Part shown: positions 7,736 to 15,399 of the stretch, one piece after another
How the letters are laid out: each line of letters opens with the position of its first letter
Position numbering within the stretch: the stretch's first letter is position 1
IMG/VR virus record: IMGVR_UViG_3300042991_000159
Coordinates: 1 to 64,000 of that record
DNA from: a virus
Length of the DNA: 64,000 nucleotides
Direction: 5' to 3' (one strand)
The notes under the pieces: generated by a model
The model's input: only the letters and a program-made list of their open reading frames with translations
Database searches by the model: none
Told to the model about the DNA's origin: nothing
Program-made: the position numbers and the translations under genes

Positions 7736-8472
7736 TGGAAATTAATATATTTTATAACGGTATAAAATTTGATTATGGTGATACTGCAATAAGATTTAGA
7801 ACCAATAGTAAATCTGAATATGTTCCGCTGATTATGATACTTCATAATAAAAGAAAAATTCCTCTTTTTACTGAAAACTATTGTGGCTTTTTTAAAAATT
7901 TAGAAAATCCGTTTACTTTTAAATATACTCAACGTGTTTATAAATTTAGCAGATCAATGATAAGAGCCAGATACAATAACGAAGATTATAATAGCAGATA
8001 TATTAGTATCTCAATGTTAAGTATATTTGGTATAAAAGATAAACTTGAAAGTGGGATTTCAAATCTTAAACAAGGGGATAGTCCAAATGTTAATATATAT
8101 AACAATATTGATGTTTTTGCCTTAGCAGTAATTAAGAAATCAAATATAAGGAAAATTAAAAATGAAAAGGAAAAATTTATTATTGATTCTCAATATATAA
8201 AGATTTTAGTTTCAAAAGAGAAATTTAAATCTCCTAAATATATGAATATCAATTATAATGCAACTTCAGGAAGACATCTTTTACGTGAATTTAATTTATA
8301 TACAAATTCTAACGATATAGAACAAATTGTCGTATCAGATGAGGAATTGAAGAAGTTTTATTATAATCCATTTGCTTTAAAAACTAATTCTATAATGGAA
8401 GCGATGGAAGAAGATCAAAACATTAAAGAAGTAGTATTTCATAAGTTACAACACAATTTAGTATATGATTGA
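7735..8472 (+). CDS. Hypothetical protein linked to the Ubl cassette
   Basis: 245 residues with no recognised domain. It starts in the TAATG overlap with the E1-like gene and overlaps the nuclease gene by 8 bases, so it is the last tightly coupled member of the cassette transcript. It is rich in lysine, asparagine and aromatic residues (e.g. FTFKYTQRVYKFSRSMIRARYNN in two parts near residues 60-85) and has no signal peptide or membrane segment. It could be a partner or target of the conjugation enzymes, but this rests on position only. Confidence 0.55.
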   Translation: MEINIFYNGIKFDYGDTAIRFRTNSKSEYVPLIMILHNKRKIPLFTENYCGFFKNLENPFTFKYTQRVYKFSRSMIRARYNNEDYNSRYISISMLSIFGIKDKLESGISNLKQGDSPNVNIYNNIDVFALAVIKKSNIRKIKNEKEKFIIDSQYIKILVSKEKFKSPKYMNINYNATSGRHLLREFNLYTNSNDIEQIVVSDEELKKFYYNPFALKTNSIMEAMEEDQNIKEVVFHKLQHNLVYD

Positions 8473-9502
8473 TCAAGTAACCGAAGAGGTGTTTAAAAAC
8501 ACTAAAGGGGTAAGCTATTCACGATTATCTAAGTTGGCAGAAAGTCCACAGGCGTATCAAGCAGCACTAGCGGAGGAAGACGATTCCTCTGCTATGGCTC
8601 TTGGTTCGGCAGTGGATATAATGCTAACTCAACCAGAAAGATTTGAAGAATTAGTTTATGTAATGTCTGCGGAGAAACCGGGAAGCGAAATGATGCAAAT
8701 ATTTTGTGAGGTTTACGCTGAGACAGAAGATAAAGTGCGTGCTCATGCAGCATCAGGATTTAAAATTAATCTTGATCGTGTGATGATTAAATTTAACGAA
8801 GAGGGGAAAGAATATTATGAGGCGATTATTAAAGGAAAAGGAAAAAAGATTCTCGATATAGAGGGGATGTTCAAGGCAAACAAAATAGTTGATACATTAA
8901 AAACTAATCCTTGGACTAAAAAATATTTTGTACCGGAAGAAGGAGTTGAACTTTTGTTTCAACCAAAAATTATATGGGACCTACCTTATCATTCATATGT
9001 TGATGATAAGTTAAGAACAGTTACAGCGAAATCAATGTTGGATGTAATACGAATTGATCATGCGAATAAAGTGATTCAGCCTATTGATCTGAAAACAGGA
9101 GCAGAAAGCTTTATGAAAGCTTATTGGAAATATAGACGGTATCTTCAGGGAGCTATGTATACAACAGCTACCCATTATGCGTTATCTTCTGATCAGGCTC
9201 TTATACAGGAATATGAAATTGAGAACATGAAGTTCATATTTGCAGATAGTAACTTAGTATTTCCACCTGTAATTTATAAAATGTCAAATGTTGATTATGA
9301 CATTGGAATAGCAGGATTACATTATACTACGTTTGCAAATGATAAGATGCAGATTATTACAGATCGTTGGAAAGTAAAAGGATACTCTCAACTTGCAGCA
9401 GAACTTGAATGGCACGAAAAGAATAATATGTGGGACTATAGTTATGATGTCTATCAGAAAAAGGGTGAGTTAGACATTGATGCGTTTATCGTTAAATTTT
9501 AA
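8465..9502 (+). CDS. PD-(D/E)XK exonuclease (RecE/ExoVIII-like)
   Basis: 345 residues. It opens with GVSYSRLSKLAESPQAYQ and SSAMALGSAVDIMLTQPERF, the typical start of the RecE/ExoVIII-like putative exodeoxyribonuclease family in phages. The core shows KSMLDVIRID followed by QPIDLKTGAESFMKAYWKYRRYLQ, giving the D...(x)xK catalytic pair and the downstream YRRYLQGAMY helix. It would resect DNA ends for recombination with the Sak4-like ATPase and SSB encoded upstream. The nuclease is conserved in crAss-like phages. Confidence 0.8.
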   Translation: MIDQVTEEVFKNTKGVSYSRLSKLAESPQAYQAALAEEDDSSAMALGSAVDIMLTQPERFEELVYVMSAEKPGSEMMQIFCEVYAETEDKVRAHAASGFKINLDRVMIKFNEEGKEYYEAIIKGKGKKILDIEGMFKANKIVDTLKTNPWTKKYFVPEEGVELLFQPKIIWDLPYHSYVDDKLRTVTAKSMLDVIRIDHANKVIQPIDLKTGAESFMKAYWKYRRYLQGAMYTTATHYALSSDQALIQEYEIENMKFIFADSNLVFPPVIYKMSNVDYDIGIAGLHYTTFANDKMQIITDRWKVKGYSQLAAELEWHEKNNMWDYSYDVYQKKGELDIDAFIVKF

Positions 9503-9512
9503 ACTATAAGAT

Positions 9513-10280
9513 ATGACAGAAATAAGAAGTAATCTAATAAAACTTACCAATACAAAAAGCGTTACAGTAGAACCGCTTAATGGTAAGTGTTTAGAGATTA
9601 ATACCTCTTCTGTTTCATTTCTTAATGTCCAAAAGAATGATGATGATTATATTACTCGTGTTTCACTTGAAGATAAAGAATTTATCGAAATTGGAGACCG
9701 ATTCAAAGTCAGAATTGGAGAAGTCTATTCTGTCTATGAAATAGTATTTATTGTCATAGAAACGAATAACAAATCAATATTACTTTTTAGTTCAATTCCT
9801 ACAAAAACAACAACTTTTTTATTACCCTTGATGGATAAAACAAAGTTACAATTGAGGTATGATACGTATTTTATTAATGCGTTTATTACTGAAGATTCAA
9901 AACATATAGCTCTATTATATAGATTCACCGGAACAATGATTTATAAGGAATTTGAATTTAGTTTAATGAGTGATCCCTTATTTGTTACCCATGTAGATTA
10001 CAATCCTTATCTTGTTATGTATATTTTCAGAATTGAAGAAAGATTTGAAGATGACATAAACTTTTTTAAAGAAGGAAAGTATTCTAAATTCTCTAAGACG
10101 TTGAGACAACGTATTCAGAAATTTTATGGAGGTACTGATTTAGCAGCTACATTAAGAATTATTAATAAAGACGAAAGTCTCAGAAAAAAAATGGAAGAAC
10201 ATCTTGGTGTTGAAATTTCTATTGATTCTGAACTAGCGTCAGTACCTGATTTAAAAAAAGAAATTTATAAAATAGAATAA
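9513..10280 (+). CDS. Hypothetical protein
   Basis: 255 residues, unrecognised. The first ~150 residues are beta-rich (alternating hydrophobic segments such as YEIVFIVIETNNKSILLF), and the last third is helical and charged, with KFSKTLRQRIQKFYGGTDLAA. There is no signal peptide. It starts 11 bases after the nuclease stop and one base separates it from the next gene, so it belongs to the replication/recombination transcript. Confidence 0.55.
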   Translation: MTEIRSNLIKLTNTKSVTVEPLNGKCLEINTSSVSFLNVQKNDDDYITRVSLEDKEFIEIGDRFKVRIGEVYSVYEIVFIVIETNNKSILLFSSIPTKTTTFLLPLMDKTKLQLRYDTYFINAFITEDSKHIALLYRFTGTMIYKEFEFSLMSDPLFVTHVDYNPYLVMYIFRIEERFEDDINFFKEGKYSKFSKTLRQRIQKFYGGTDLAATLRIINKDESLRKKMEEHLGVEISIDSELASVPDLKKEIYKIE

Positions 10281-10281
10281 A

Positions 10282-10653
10282 ATGGATGATAGGTATTTAG
10301 ATTTAGAAGATGATAAAAAGCAGCCTCAATCTGAGGCTTCTTTTTCCTCTTTGTTAGACGAATCAGAAAACATAGTAACTAAAGAGTTTCTTCGTTCTCT
10401 TATTATTGAGGCAGAGGAAATAATTAATGCCCAAAGAGTGCAAATTGAAGAACTTCAAAAAGCACAAATCGAACTAAGAGACGAGGTTGCATTACAGTGT
10501 TATGTTCCTTTGCTCAATGTAGTTAGTAATCATGATATAGCAGCATCTGATGCTTATCGTGCTGCTGATGCTTTCCTGAGAGCAAGAGAAGGTGGAGCAA
10601 TAATTCGTACTAATGAAGAACTTGAAAACGAAGAAGAAAAACACAATAATTAA
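10282..10653 (+). CDS. Small acidic coiled-coil protein
   Basis: 123 residues, unrecognised. The N-terminus is acidic and polar; residues ~45-75 (EAEEIINAQRVQIEELQKAQIELRDEV, read in parts) have a heptad pattern, so a coiled coil is likely. The C-terminus is again acidic. It directly follows the 9513 gene and precedes the DUF932-like gene by six bases. Confidence 0.55.
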   Translation: MDDRYLDLEDDKKQPQSEASFSSLLDESENIVTKEFLRSLIIEAEEIINAQRVQIEELQKAQIELRDEVALQCYVPLLNVVSNHDIAASDAYRAADAFLRAREGGAIIRTNEELENEEEKHNN

Positions 10654-10658
10654 TAAAT

Positions 10659-11459
10659 ATGGCAAGAAGAATCAATAATGATGGAGGATATAGTAGAGCT
10701 ATGAACGCTCTTGTTCCTGCACGTACAGAATCGTATTCACCTGTTCCTCATTCTTATTTTTTGGAAACTGTTCAAAATGTAATTGGAGCAAGAGGTGATT
10801 TAGAAGTAACAGGAAACAGAATTTACACAAACCTGAATGGTGAAAAACTCGTAGGTTTTACAACAGTAAAATTCAGAGGAATGGAAGTTGATCCTGAGTT
10901 TGGTCTTGAGATGATGTTAGGATACAAAAACAGTTATGATAAATCAATGGCTGCTGCTCTCGTAGCAGGAGCAAGTGTAATGATTTGCAGTAACGGTTGT
11001 ATTGGTGGAGATATGCTTACTTTTAAGCGTAAACACACCGGAACCATCGAAGAAGAACTCGTTGAAAAAACAGCATTAGCTGTTAATTGTATGAGAGACG
11101 GATTTGCTAATCTGGTACTGGAAGTTGACATAATGAGAGATTATGCACTTACCCCAAGACAGAAAGCAGAACTTCTCGGTATTATGTACTTTGAAGAAGA
11201 TATGGTATCTCCTAATCAACTTTCGATTATTAAAAAAGAGATAATAAATTCTAATCATTTTAGAGGTAACACCCTCTGGGATTTGTATAATAATGTAACC
11301 GAGTCTCTCAAGTCTTCTCATCCTCTTTCACATATAGAGGACCACATTAAGCTTCATCGGTTTATGTGTGGTGTCGCAGGTATATTACCAGAAGAAATAG
11401 GAGAAGTACACGAGATGGTAGAAGAAAGTGAACAAAATGAAGCAACAATTGAAGGATAA
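10659..11459 (+). CDS. DUF932-like phage protein
   Basis: 266 residues. The pattern VPHSYFLETVQNVI...GEKLVGFTTVKFRG...GLEMMLGYKNSYDKSMAAALVAGASVMICSNGC (pieces between residues 20 and 110) is that of the DUF932 family found in phages and plasmids, where a conserved 'Y.NS.D...A...G..V..C.NG' core recurs. Its function is unknown and it is usually near recombination genes. It overlaps the start of the uracil-DNA glycosylase gene by 23 bases. Confidence 0.65.
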   Translation: MARRINNDGGYSRAMNALVPARTESYSPVPHSYFLETVQNVIGARGDLEVTGNRIYTNLNGEKLVGFTTVKFRGMEVDPEFGLEMMLGYKNSYDKSMAAALVAGASVMICSNGCIGGDMLTFKRKHTGTIEEELVEKTALAVNCMRDGFANLVLEVDIMRDYALTPRQKAELLGIMYFEEDMVSPNQLSIIKKEIINSNHFRGNTLWDLYNNVTESLKSSHPLSHIEDHIKLHRFMCGVAGILPEEIGEVHEMVEESEQNEATIEG

Positions 11460-12135
11460 ATTTTCTAGTTTGTTTGGCTTGGAGTGGTACGATGCTTTGA
11501 AAGAGGTATTGGAATCTAAGTATTGGAGAGAGATTGGTGCAAAGATAGCTAAGGAGAGAGAGATTTACACCATATACCCGGAGAAGGGTTCTGATACTTT
11601 ATTTAAGGCTTTCCGTACCACTCCTTTATCTCAAGTGAAAGTAGTTATTCTTGGTCAAGACCCTTATCATGATGGTAGTTATGATGGGTTTGCGTTCTCT
11701 AACAGAGACGATGGTCAACATATATCACCTTCACTTAAGAACATTCTGAAAGAAGTTGAAACTGATGTATATAGTGGATTCTATCTTGATTTGAATCCCG
11801 ATCTTGAAAGATGGGCAGAACAGGGAGTTCTTCTTATTAATACAGCACATACTGTACGAAAGGGAGACCCCGGTTCCCATTTGGAGTATTGGAAACCTTT
11901 CACAAATAAGGTATTATTATTGCTACAGCAGCAAGATAGACCGATTGTGTGGATATTGTGGGGTAAGAAGGCAGAAAATGCTGTTGCGGCAGTAAAAAAG
12001 AACGATAAGCATTTATATTTGTCTTCTCCGCACCCTTCTCCTTTCTCAGCTAATTCAGGGTTCTTTGGTAGTAAACCTTTTAGTCAAACAAATAAATTTC
12101 TAACAGATGGTAAACTACAATCAATTAACTGGTAA
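11437..12135 (+). CDS. ung: Uracil-DNA glycosylase, family 1
   Basis: 232 residues from the ATG at 11437; the frame also has a GTG at 11428, less likely. It carries both family 1 signatures: GQDPYH (catalytic Asp75) followed by DGFAFS, and the HPSP motif in SSPHPSPFSANSGFFG, plus LLINTAHTV and WILWG. It removes uracil from DNA. Length and motif spacing match bacterial Ung, so it is probably active. Ung is a conserved crAss-like phage replication-module gene. The ATG lies inside the end of the DUF932-like gene. Confidence 0.9.
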   Translation: MKQQLKDKFSSLFGLEWYDALKEVLESKYWREIGAKIAKEREIYTIYPEKGSDTLFKAFRTTPLSQVKVVILGQDPYHDGSYDGFAFSNRDDGQHISPSLKNILKEVETDVYSGFYLDLNPDLERWAEQGVLLINTAHTVRKGDPGSHLEYWKPFTNKVLLLLQQQDRPIVWILWGKKAENAVAAVKKNDKHLYLSSPHPSPFSANSGFFGSKPFSQTNKFLTDGKLQSINW

Positions 12136-12268
12136 TAGTTCTTATTTTCCAAATTCTTTTAATCTAGAACAACAGCGATTAAATGAGAAAATTTTATCAA
12201 AAATTCGAAAAGAGTTGATAACAGAACAAATAACAGATGAAGAAATATATTATTCACTAATAAAATAA
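12107..12268 (+). CDS. Short hypothetical protein overlapping the end of ung
   Basis: A 53-codon frame starting 29 bases before the ung stop and ending 6 bases before the next gene. The N-terminus is polar (MVNYNQLTGNSSYFPNSFNL), and the rest looks like one charged helix (EKILSKIRKELITEQITDEE). The tiling between two genes without a gap suggests it is real, but no family is recognised. Confidence 0.5.
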   Translation: MVNYNQLTGNSSYFPNSFNLEQQRLNEKILSKIRKELITEQITDEEIYYSLIK

Positions 12269-12274
12269 TAAAAA

Positions 12275-12580
12275 ATGGCAAACGCACTGGTAAAATTCTG
12301 GGAAAGTATCGAAAAAACAGGAGATGCTATTAAAGCTGCAAGATCAGCACGTTCAGTTCAACGTAAAGCTGAAATGGATGTATCAAAAGCATTCGATGAA
12401 CTTGAAGAAGTTAAAGGAAAGCTTGAAAAAGCTAAAATTGATGCTAAAAATAACGTGGAAACAGGTTTTAAAAATATATACGAAGCCTTTATGAGCGTTA
12501 AAGTTAAGCAACAACGCTTTAATGATGCAGTCACCGTTTATAAGGAACTTTTCGAAGAAGAACCAAAATTACTTTACTAA
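12275..12580 (+). CDS. Small coiled-coil protein
   Basis: 101 residues, almost entirely helical and heptad-like (e.g. FDELEEVKGKLEKAKIDAK). Similar short all-helical proteins are common in crAss-like phages; the function is unknown. It is the last gene of the replication block. The TTG of the next promoter lies five bases after its stop. Confidence 0.65.
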   Translation: MANALVKFWESIEKTGDAIKAARSARSVQRKAEMDVSKAFDELEEVKGKLEKAKIDAKNNVETGFKNIYEAFMSVKVKQQRFNDAVTVYKELFEEEPKLLY

Positions 12581-12584
12581 TGTA

Positions 12585-12614
12585 TTGTATATTATACAAA
12601 AAGTATTATTTTTG
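12585..12614 (+). promoter_or_regulatory. Bacteroidetes-type promoter for leader 1 and tRNA-Pro
   Basis: TTG at 12585-12587, a 19-base spacer, and TATTTTTG at 12607-12614 match TTG-N19-TANNTTTG exactly. Transcription would start near 12621, about 12 bases before the leader ATG. Confidence 0.65.
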
Positions 12615-12632
12615 TATAAGTAATTACACGTT

Positions 12633-12695
12633 ATGAAAGTTACAACATTACATTTGCTTCCAGAGGAACCGTCTAAACAGAGGGTACTGGAATAA
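12633..12695 (+). CDS. Leader peptide 1 (20 residues) of a putative attenuator
   Basis: A 20-codon frame with promoter upstream and terminator downstream. It contains Pro codons CCA (codon 10) and CCG (codon 13); the next gene is tRNA-Pro(TGG), which reads both. It also has four Leu, two Thr and two Val codons, so proline is not uniquely enriched. The coding part runs through both strands of the first hairpin (12660-12690), so ribosome position would decide which RNA structure forms. There is no known homologue. Confidence 0.5.
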   Translation: MKVTTLHLLPEEPSKQRVLE

Positions 12696-12770
12696 TTGTG
12701 GCTTTGATAAAAAGCTGAATATAACGCAGGAACCCTCTTAGTAACACCGGACTAAGGGGGTTCTTTTTTT
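12660..12770 (+). promoter_or_regulatory. Putative transcription attenuator before tRNA-Pro
   Basis: Four mutually exclusive strands can be read. Strands 1:2 form CCAG..ACCGTCT (12660-12674) with AGAGGGT.CTGG (12679-12690). Strands 2:3 pair AGAGGGT (12679-12685) with ACCCTCT (12732-12738), 7 bp perfect. Strands 3:4 are the terminator: AACCCTCTTAGT (12731-12742) with ACTAAGGGGGTT (12751-12762), 12 bp with one G-T, then a T run. This is the trp-type attenuator layout. Confidence 0.6.
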
Positions 12771-12773
12771 TAT

Positions 12774-12846
12774 CGGAATGTAGCGCAGTTGGTAGCGTAC
12801 CTGCTTTGGGAGCAGGGGGTCGCAGGTTCGAATCCTGCTATTCCGA
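12774..12846 (+). tRNA. tRNA-Pro (TGG)
   Basis: Cloverleaf with acceptor CGGAATG paired to TATTCCG (last pair G-T), anticodon loop TTTGGGA, and T loop TTCGAAT. CCA is not encoded. It is the first tRNA after attenuator 1. Confidence 0.93.
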
Positions 12847-12872
12847 CAAATGGCACTAAATAATTCCGTATT

Positions 12873-13010
12873 ATGGCAACAATTAAGACAAAATCAGAAA
12901 GAGTAAAACAAGGTAAGAGAAACCGAAAAGGAATCCATGCCAAAACTCGTAACAGTAAAATAAAAGGATCGAAACATTACGAGAAAGCGTACAAAGGTCA
13001 AGGACGTTAG
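12873..13010 (+). CDS. Tiny basic protein
   Basis: 45 residues, strongly positively charged, with the run KGIHAKTRNSKIKGSKHY and the end YKGQGR. Very similar tiny basic proteins (ending in Y[KR]GQG[KR]) are familiar from Bacteroidetes phages; the function is unknown, and RNA or DNA binding is likely from charge. It lies between tRNA-Pro and tRNA-Glu on the same strand. Confidence 0.65.
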   Translation: MATIKTKSERVKQGKRNRKGIHAKTRNSKIKGSKHYEKAYKGQGR

Positions 13011-13030
13011 GTTAAACCTGATGTTATCAT

Positions 13031-13102
13031 GCCCCGTTCATCTAGTGGTTAGGATAGCAGATTTTCAGTCTGTTCACAAGAGTTCGATTCTCTTACGGGG
13101 TA
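13031..13102 (+). tRNA. tRNA-Glu (TTC)
   Basis: Acceptor GCCCCGT with ACGGGGT (first pair G-T), anticodon loop TTTTCAG, T loop TTCGATT; no encoded CCA. Its 3' end abuts the stop of the minus-strand lipoprotein gene. Confidence 0.92.
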
Positions 13103-13249
13103 CTATTTAACTTGATATGTACTTTCAGGAAAACCTTCTTGAATAGCAGCATTAAGTTCATTCTTAAATAAGTCATAATCAACTATTTTATTAGTTGTCG
13201 AACAACTTGTTAGAACGATTAATAAAAATATTATAGGTATCTTTCTCAT
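13103..13249 (-). CDS. Small lipoprotein encoded against the tRNA cluster
   Basis: 48 codons read right to left, from ATG at 13249 to TAG. Residues 1-16 form a lipoprotein signal: MRKIPIIFLLIVLTSC, i.e. a basic start, hydrophobic stretch and LTSC lipobox with Cys16. The mature part is only ~32 residues (STTNKIVDYDLFKNELNAAI..., ending STYQVK). It fits exactly between tRNA-Glu and tRNA-His. Short phage lipoproteins of this kind act as outer spanins (Rz1-like) in lysis or as superinfection-exclusion/immunity proteins; the sequence does not decide between these. It is the only minus-strand gene in the tRNA region. Confidence 0.65.
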   Translation of the reverse strand: MRKIPIIFLLIVLTSCSTTNKIVDYDLFKNELNAAIQEGFPESTYQVK

Positions 13250-13314
13250 AAGGTAAAATTAATACACATATATTACAATATGATTAAGAAGAAATTAAGA
13301 TTGCAATAATATAT

Positions 13315-13387
13315 GGTGTTTGTAGCTCAACGGTAGAGTGCCTGATTGTGGATCAGGTGGTGACAGTTCGATCCTGTCCTTACACCC
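13315..13387 (+). tRNA. tRNA-His (GTG)
   Basis: Anticodon stem CCTGA/TCAGG with loop TTGTGGA; T loop TTCGATC. The acceptor pairs GGTGT with ACACC and has C as discriminator base, as expected for tRNA-His. The last two acceptor pairs are T-T mismatches. Confidence 0.88.
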
Positions 13388-13390
13388 TAT

Positions 13391-13476
13391 GCTCCGGTGG
13401 TGAAATTGGCAGACGCACTGGACTTAAAATCCAGCGATCAGTAATGATCGTACCGGTTCGATTCCGGTTCGGAGTA
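13391..13476 (+). tRNA. tRNA-Leu (TAA)
   Basis: Class II tRNA with a long variable arm. Acceptor GCTCCGG with TCGGAGT region, anticodon loop CTTAAAA, T loop TTCGATT. It is followed by a TAACTAAAAA leader for the next gene. Confidence 0.93.
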
Positions 13477-13495
13477 CTAACTAAAAATTTTTATT

Positions 13496-13951
13496 ATGAA
13501 AATAAACAAAAAGAAGGTAGTTGAACTATCAAGGGATTGGTTTAAAGCGTACCATTGTCCAGATCAGTTTTGGAATGATTTTGCAGAAAAGATTGACGAA
13601 ATTTACTCAGCAGGGGAAGAGGTGAGTGATGAAGAGGAGAGCGAAGAAGAGGGTAGAATTGCAACTGCCATTTTAGATGCCATTAATTCTGGACTGTGGA
13701 AATGGGAGTACAAGAAAAAATTATCACCCGATGATGCGTTTGACTTGCTTACCTGTTTGCAAGATCAAATCCTTAAGGTTAAACTCACCCGCCCTGCCAT
13801 ATCGGAGGAGGAGATAGATCAGTTGACAGAAGAGGTTATATGCGGATTAAAAGCAGGTGATAGAGTATTACCTGAGTTTTATTTCAGGCTCGGAATAGAA
13901 GCCATTAAGGAACTAACTAAAATTAAGCAAGATGAAAACAATAAAATTTGA
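13496..13951 (+). CDS. Hypothetical acidic protein
   Basis: 151 residues, no recognised family. It has an acidic stretch at residues ~40-55 (GEEVSDEEESEEEGR) and a helical remainder; no signal or membrane segment. Its base composition looks less AT-rich than its neighbours, and its last coding bases share a 16-base direct repeat with the sequence just after the next gene (13899-13914 and 14138-14153). The TAACTAAAAATTTTTATT leader before the ATG is typical of genes in this tRNA region. Confidence 0.6.
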   Translation: MKINKKKVVELSRDWFKAYHCPDQFWNDFAEKIDEIYSAGEEVSDEEESEEEGRIATAILDAINSGLWKWEYKKKLSPDDAFDLLTCLQDQILKVKLTRPAISEEEIDQLTEEVICGLKAGDRVLPEFYFRLGIEAIKELTKIKQDENNKI

Positions 13952-14138
13952 AATCGTAAAGGAAATTGAACCAAGTGGTAAAGTATGGTTTCATGTAAGA
14001 ATGAATGGAAGTCATCAAACGGCTAATAGAAGCTATGAGGAAGCTAAAAGAAGTTTGGAAACCTGTAAAACGAATGTGGTTAAATGGGGATATGAAAAGT
14101 ATGAAGAGGTTATTTTTTCAGAATTAGTTGACACATAA
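13932..14138 (+). CDS. Small hypothetical protein
   Basis: 68 residues; overlaps the previous gene by 20 bases. It looks like a small alpha/beta domain (IKFEIVKEIEPSGKVWFHVRMNG) with a charged helix. No known family. It lies exactly between two copies of a 16-base repeat, so this small gene may have been gained by duplication or insertion. Confidence 0.55.
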   Translation: MKTIKFEIVKEIEPSGKVWFHVRMNGSHQTANRSYEEAKRSLETCKTNVVKWGYEKYEEVIFSELVDT

Positions 14139-14276
14139 AGCCATTAAGGAACTTAACAGATAAGAGAAGGAAATATTGCATAGATAGTTGAATAAAATAA
14201 GAATAAGTGTGCAATTATTTACTATTTTAATAAGAGCCAAAACACGGAATAAAACAACGCCAAAATACGGAACTAT

Positions 14277-14375
14277 ATGGAAAACACAGACGCAATAATA
14301 TTAATAGGTGGATTTTTATATCTATTATTTTTTGTATGGATGCCTTCAAGTTATGACGATAGAAGAGAAAAATGA
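14277..14375 (+). CDS. 32-residue single-span membrane peptide
   Basis: A short frame with a hydrophobic helix (AIILIGGFLYLLFFVWM) and a charged C-terminal tail ending DDRREK. Its TGA overlaps the ATG of the next gene (ATGA at 14372-14375), a classic coupled arrangement that argues for translation. It could be a small holin or holin-modulating peptide, but the sequence shows only that it is membrane-spanning. Confidence 0.6.
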   Translation: MENTDAIILIGGFLYLLFFVWMPSSYDDRREK

Positions 14376-14893
14376 TTAATTGGATAAAATGGAAACAGTT
14401 GATAGCTGGACATACAGCTAAATTAAAAATAAGAATAGTTGTTTCTTACATATCTGTTGGTGATGGTAATGGTGATTTAGCATATAATACATGTAGAGAA
14501 ATCATTGATCGAAATGAAAAAGGTGCATTTGCACACATGGCTCTTGAAGAAGTATTCAGATATCTTGAAAAAGGTTGGAGATGGCCTGATTATATGAATG
14601 ATATAATCCATTCAGGAATGCATAAACAAACAGATATGACTCAAGACCCTTGGATACTTGCATATTGTTGCGCTGTACACCTAGATCGCTATGACCTAAT
14701 AGAGAGATATAGACCTAACTTCTGGTTGTTTCTGCCCGACAAGTGGGCTTGGAGAAGATCACTACTTGGAAAGGTAAACTTCTATTGGCTATGGCGAAGA
14801 ATAACACCTTACAAATGGATGCAACATTTTGTTTATGTATTTTATGGATACATGGAGCTTGCATATAAGAATAAAGTTGTACCTTTACATTGA
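14372..14893 (+). CDS. Hypothetical protein of a membrane-gene cluster
   Basis: 173 residues, rich in Trp and aromatic residues in the C-terminal half (WLFLPDKWAWRRSLLGK, YWLWRRITPYKWMQHFVYVF), suggesting membrane-surface contact. No signal peptide. Similar Trp-rich proteins are seen in crAss-like genomes without known function. It is coupled to the 32-residue membrane peptide and followed by a membrane-protein gene, so a role at the envelope is plausible. Confidence 0.6.
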   Translation: MINWIKWKQLIAGHTAKLKIRIVVSYISVGDGNGDLAYNTCREIIDRNEKGAFAHMALEEVFRYLEKGWRWPDYMNDIIHSGMHKQTDMTQDPWILAYCCAVHLDRYDLIERYRPNFWLFLPDKWAWRRSLLGKVNFYWLWRRITPYKWMQHFVYVFYGYMELAYKNKVVPLH

Positions 14894-14919
14894 ATTTTAA
14901 CCGTTAAAATTATATAAGC

Positions 14920-15369
14920 ATGAAGAAAGTAACAAACGTTTTTAAAGTATTTTTATCGTTAGTTTTACTAATGGTGGTAGGAATTGTAGCATTTGGTCAA
15001 ACAACTGTTCCAACTATTCCAGATTGGACCGACCTCTATGAAAACTACGGTGTATATTTTGCTACTGCTGGTGGAATTGCTGGTATTGCAATGTTCTTAG
15101 GTGAACTCGTAATTCGAGTATTGAAGCTAGCTGTAAAATGGCAAAAAGTAGCTATAATTTGGGTACTATCAGTTGTGGCATCATTTGTAGGTGCATTTGT
15201 GCTCAACGTAGGTTATTTAGCAGAAGCAACATGGTGGGAAACTGTTATATGGGGAGTTTTCTCAGGATTGTTAGCTAATGGTATATGGTCTAGTAACGTA
15301 GCGTTCATTAAATCAATTCTTGAATTTCTCGTTGAGCTTATCAAAGCTAAAATTCCTGCAACAGTATAA
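14920..15369 (+). CDS. Multi-span membrane protein with signal peptide (holin candidate)
   Basis: 149 residues. It starts with a signal-like segment (MKKVTNVFKVFLSLVLLMVV...AFGQ), followed by an acidic loop and three further hydrophobic helices (GGIAGIAMFLGELVI, IIWVLSVVASFVGAFVL, WGVFSGLLANGIW) and an amphipathic C-terminal helix. The size and topology resemble large Bacteroidetes-phage holins; no enzyme motif is present. An AATTTTAA-CCG-TTAAAATT inverted repeat (14893-14911) lies before the ATG, and a terminator follows the stop. Confidence 0.6.
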   Translation: MKKVTNVFKVFLSLVLLMVVGIVAFGQTTVPTIPDWTDLYENYGVYFATAGGIAGIAMFLGELVIRVLKLAVKWQKVAIIWVLSVVASFVGAFVLNVGYLAEATWWETVIWGVFSGLLANGIWSSNVAFIKSILEFLVELIKAKIPATV

Positions 15370-15376
15370 AAACTTT

Positions 15377-15396
15377 AGGGGTGAAATGCCCCCTTT
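15377..15396 (+). terminator. Short intrinsic terminator
   Basis: AGGGG and CCCCT pair around an ~8-base loop, followed by TTT, directly between the membrane-protein stop and tRNA-Leu(TAG). The stem is short, so termination may be partial. Confidence 0.5.
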
Positions 15397-15399
15397 TAC

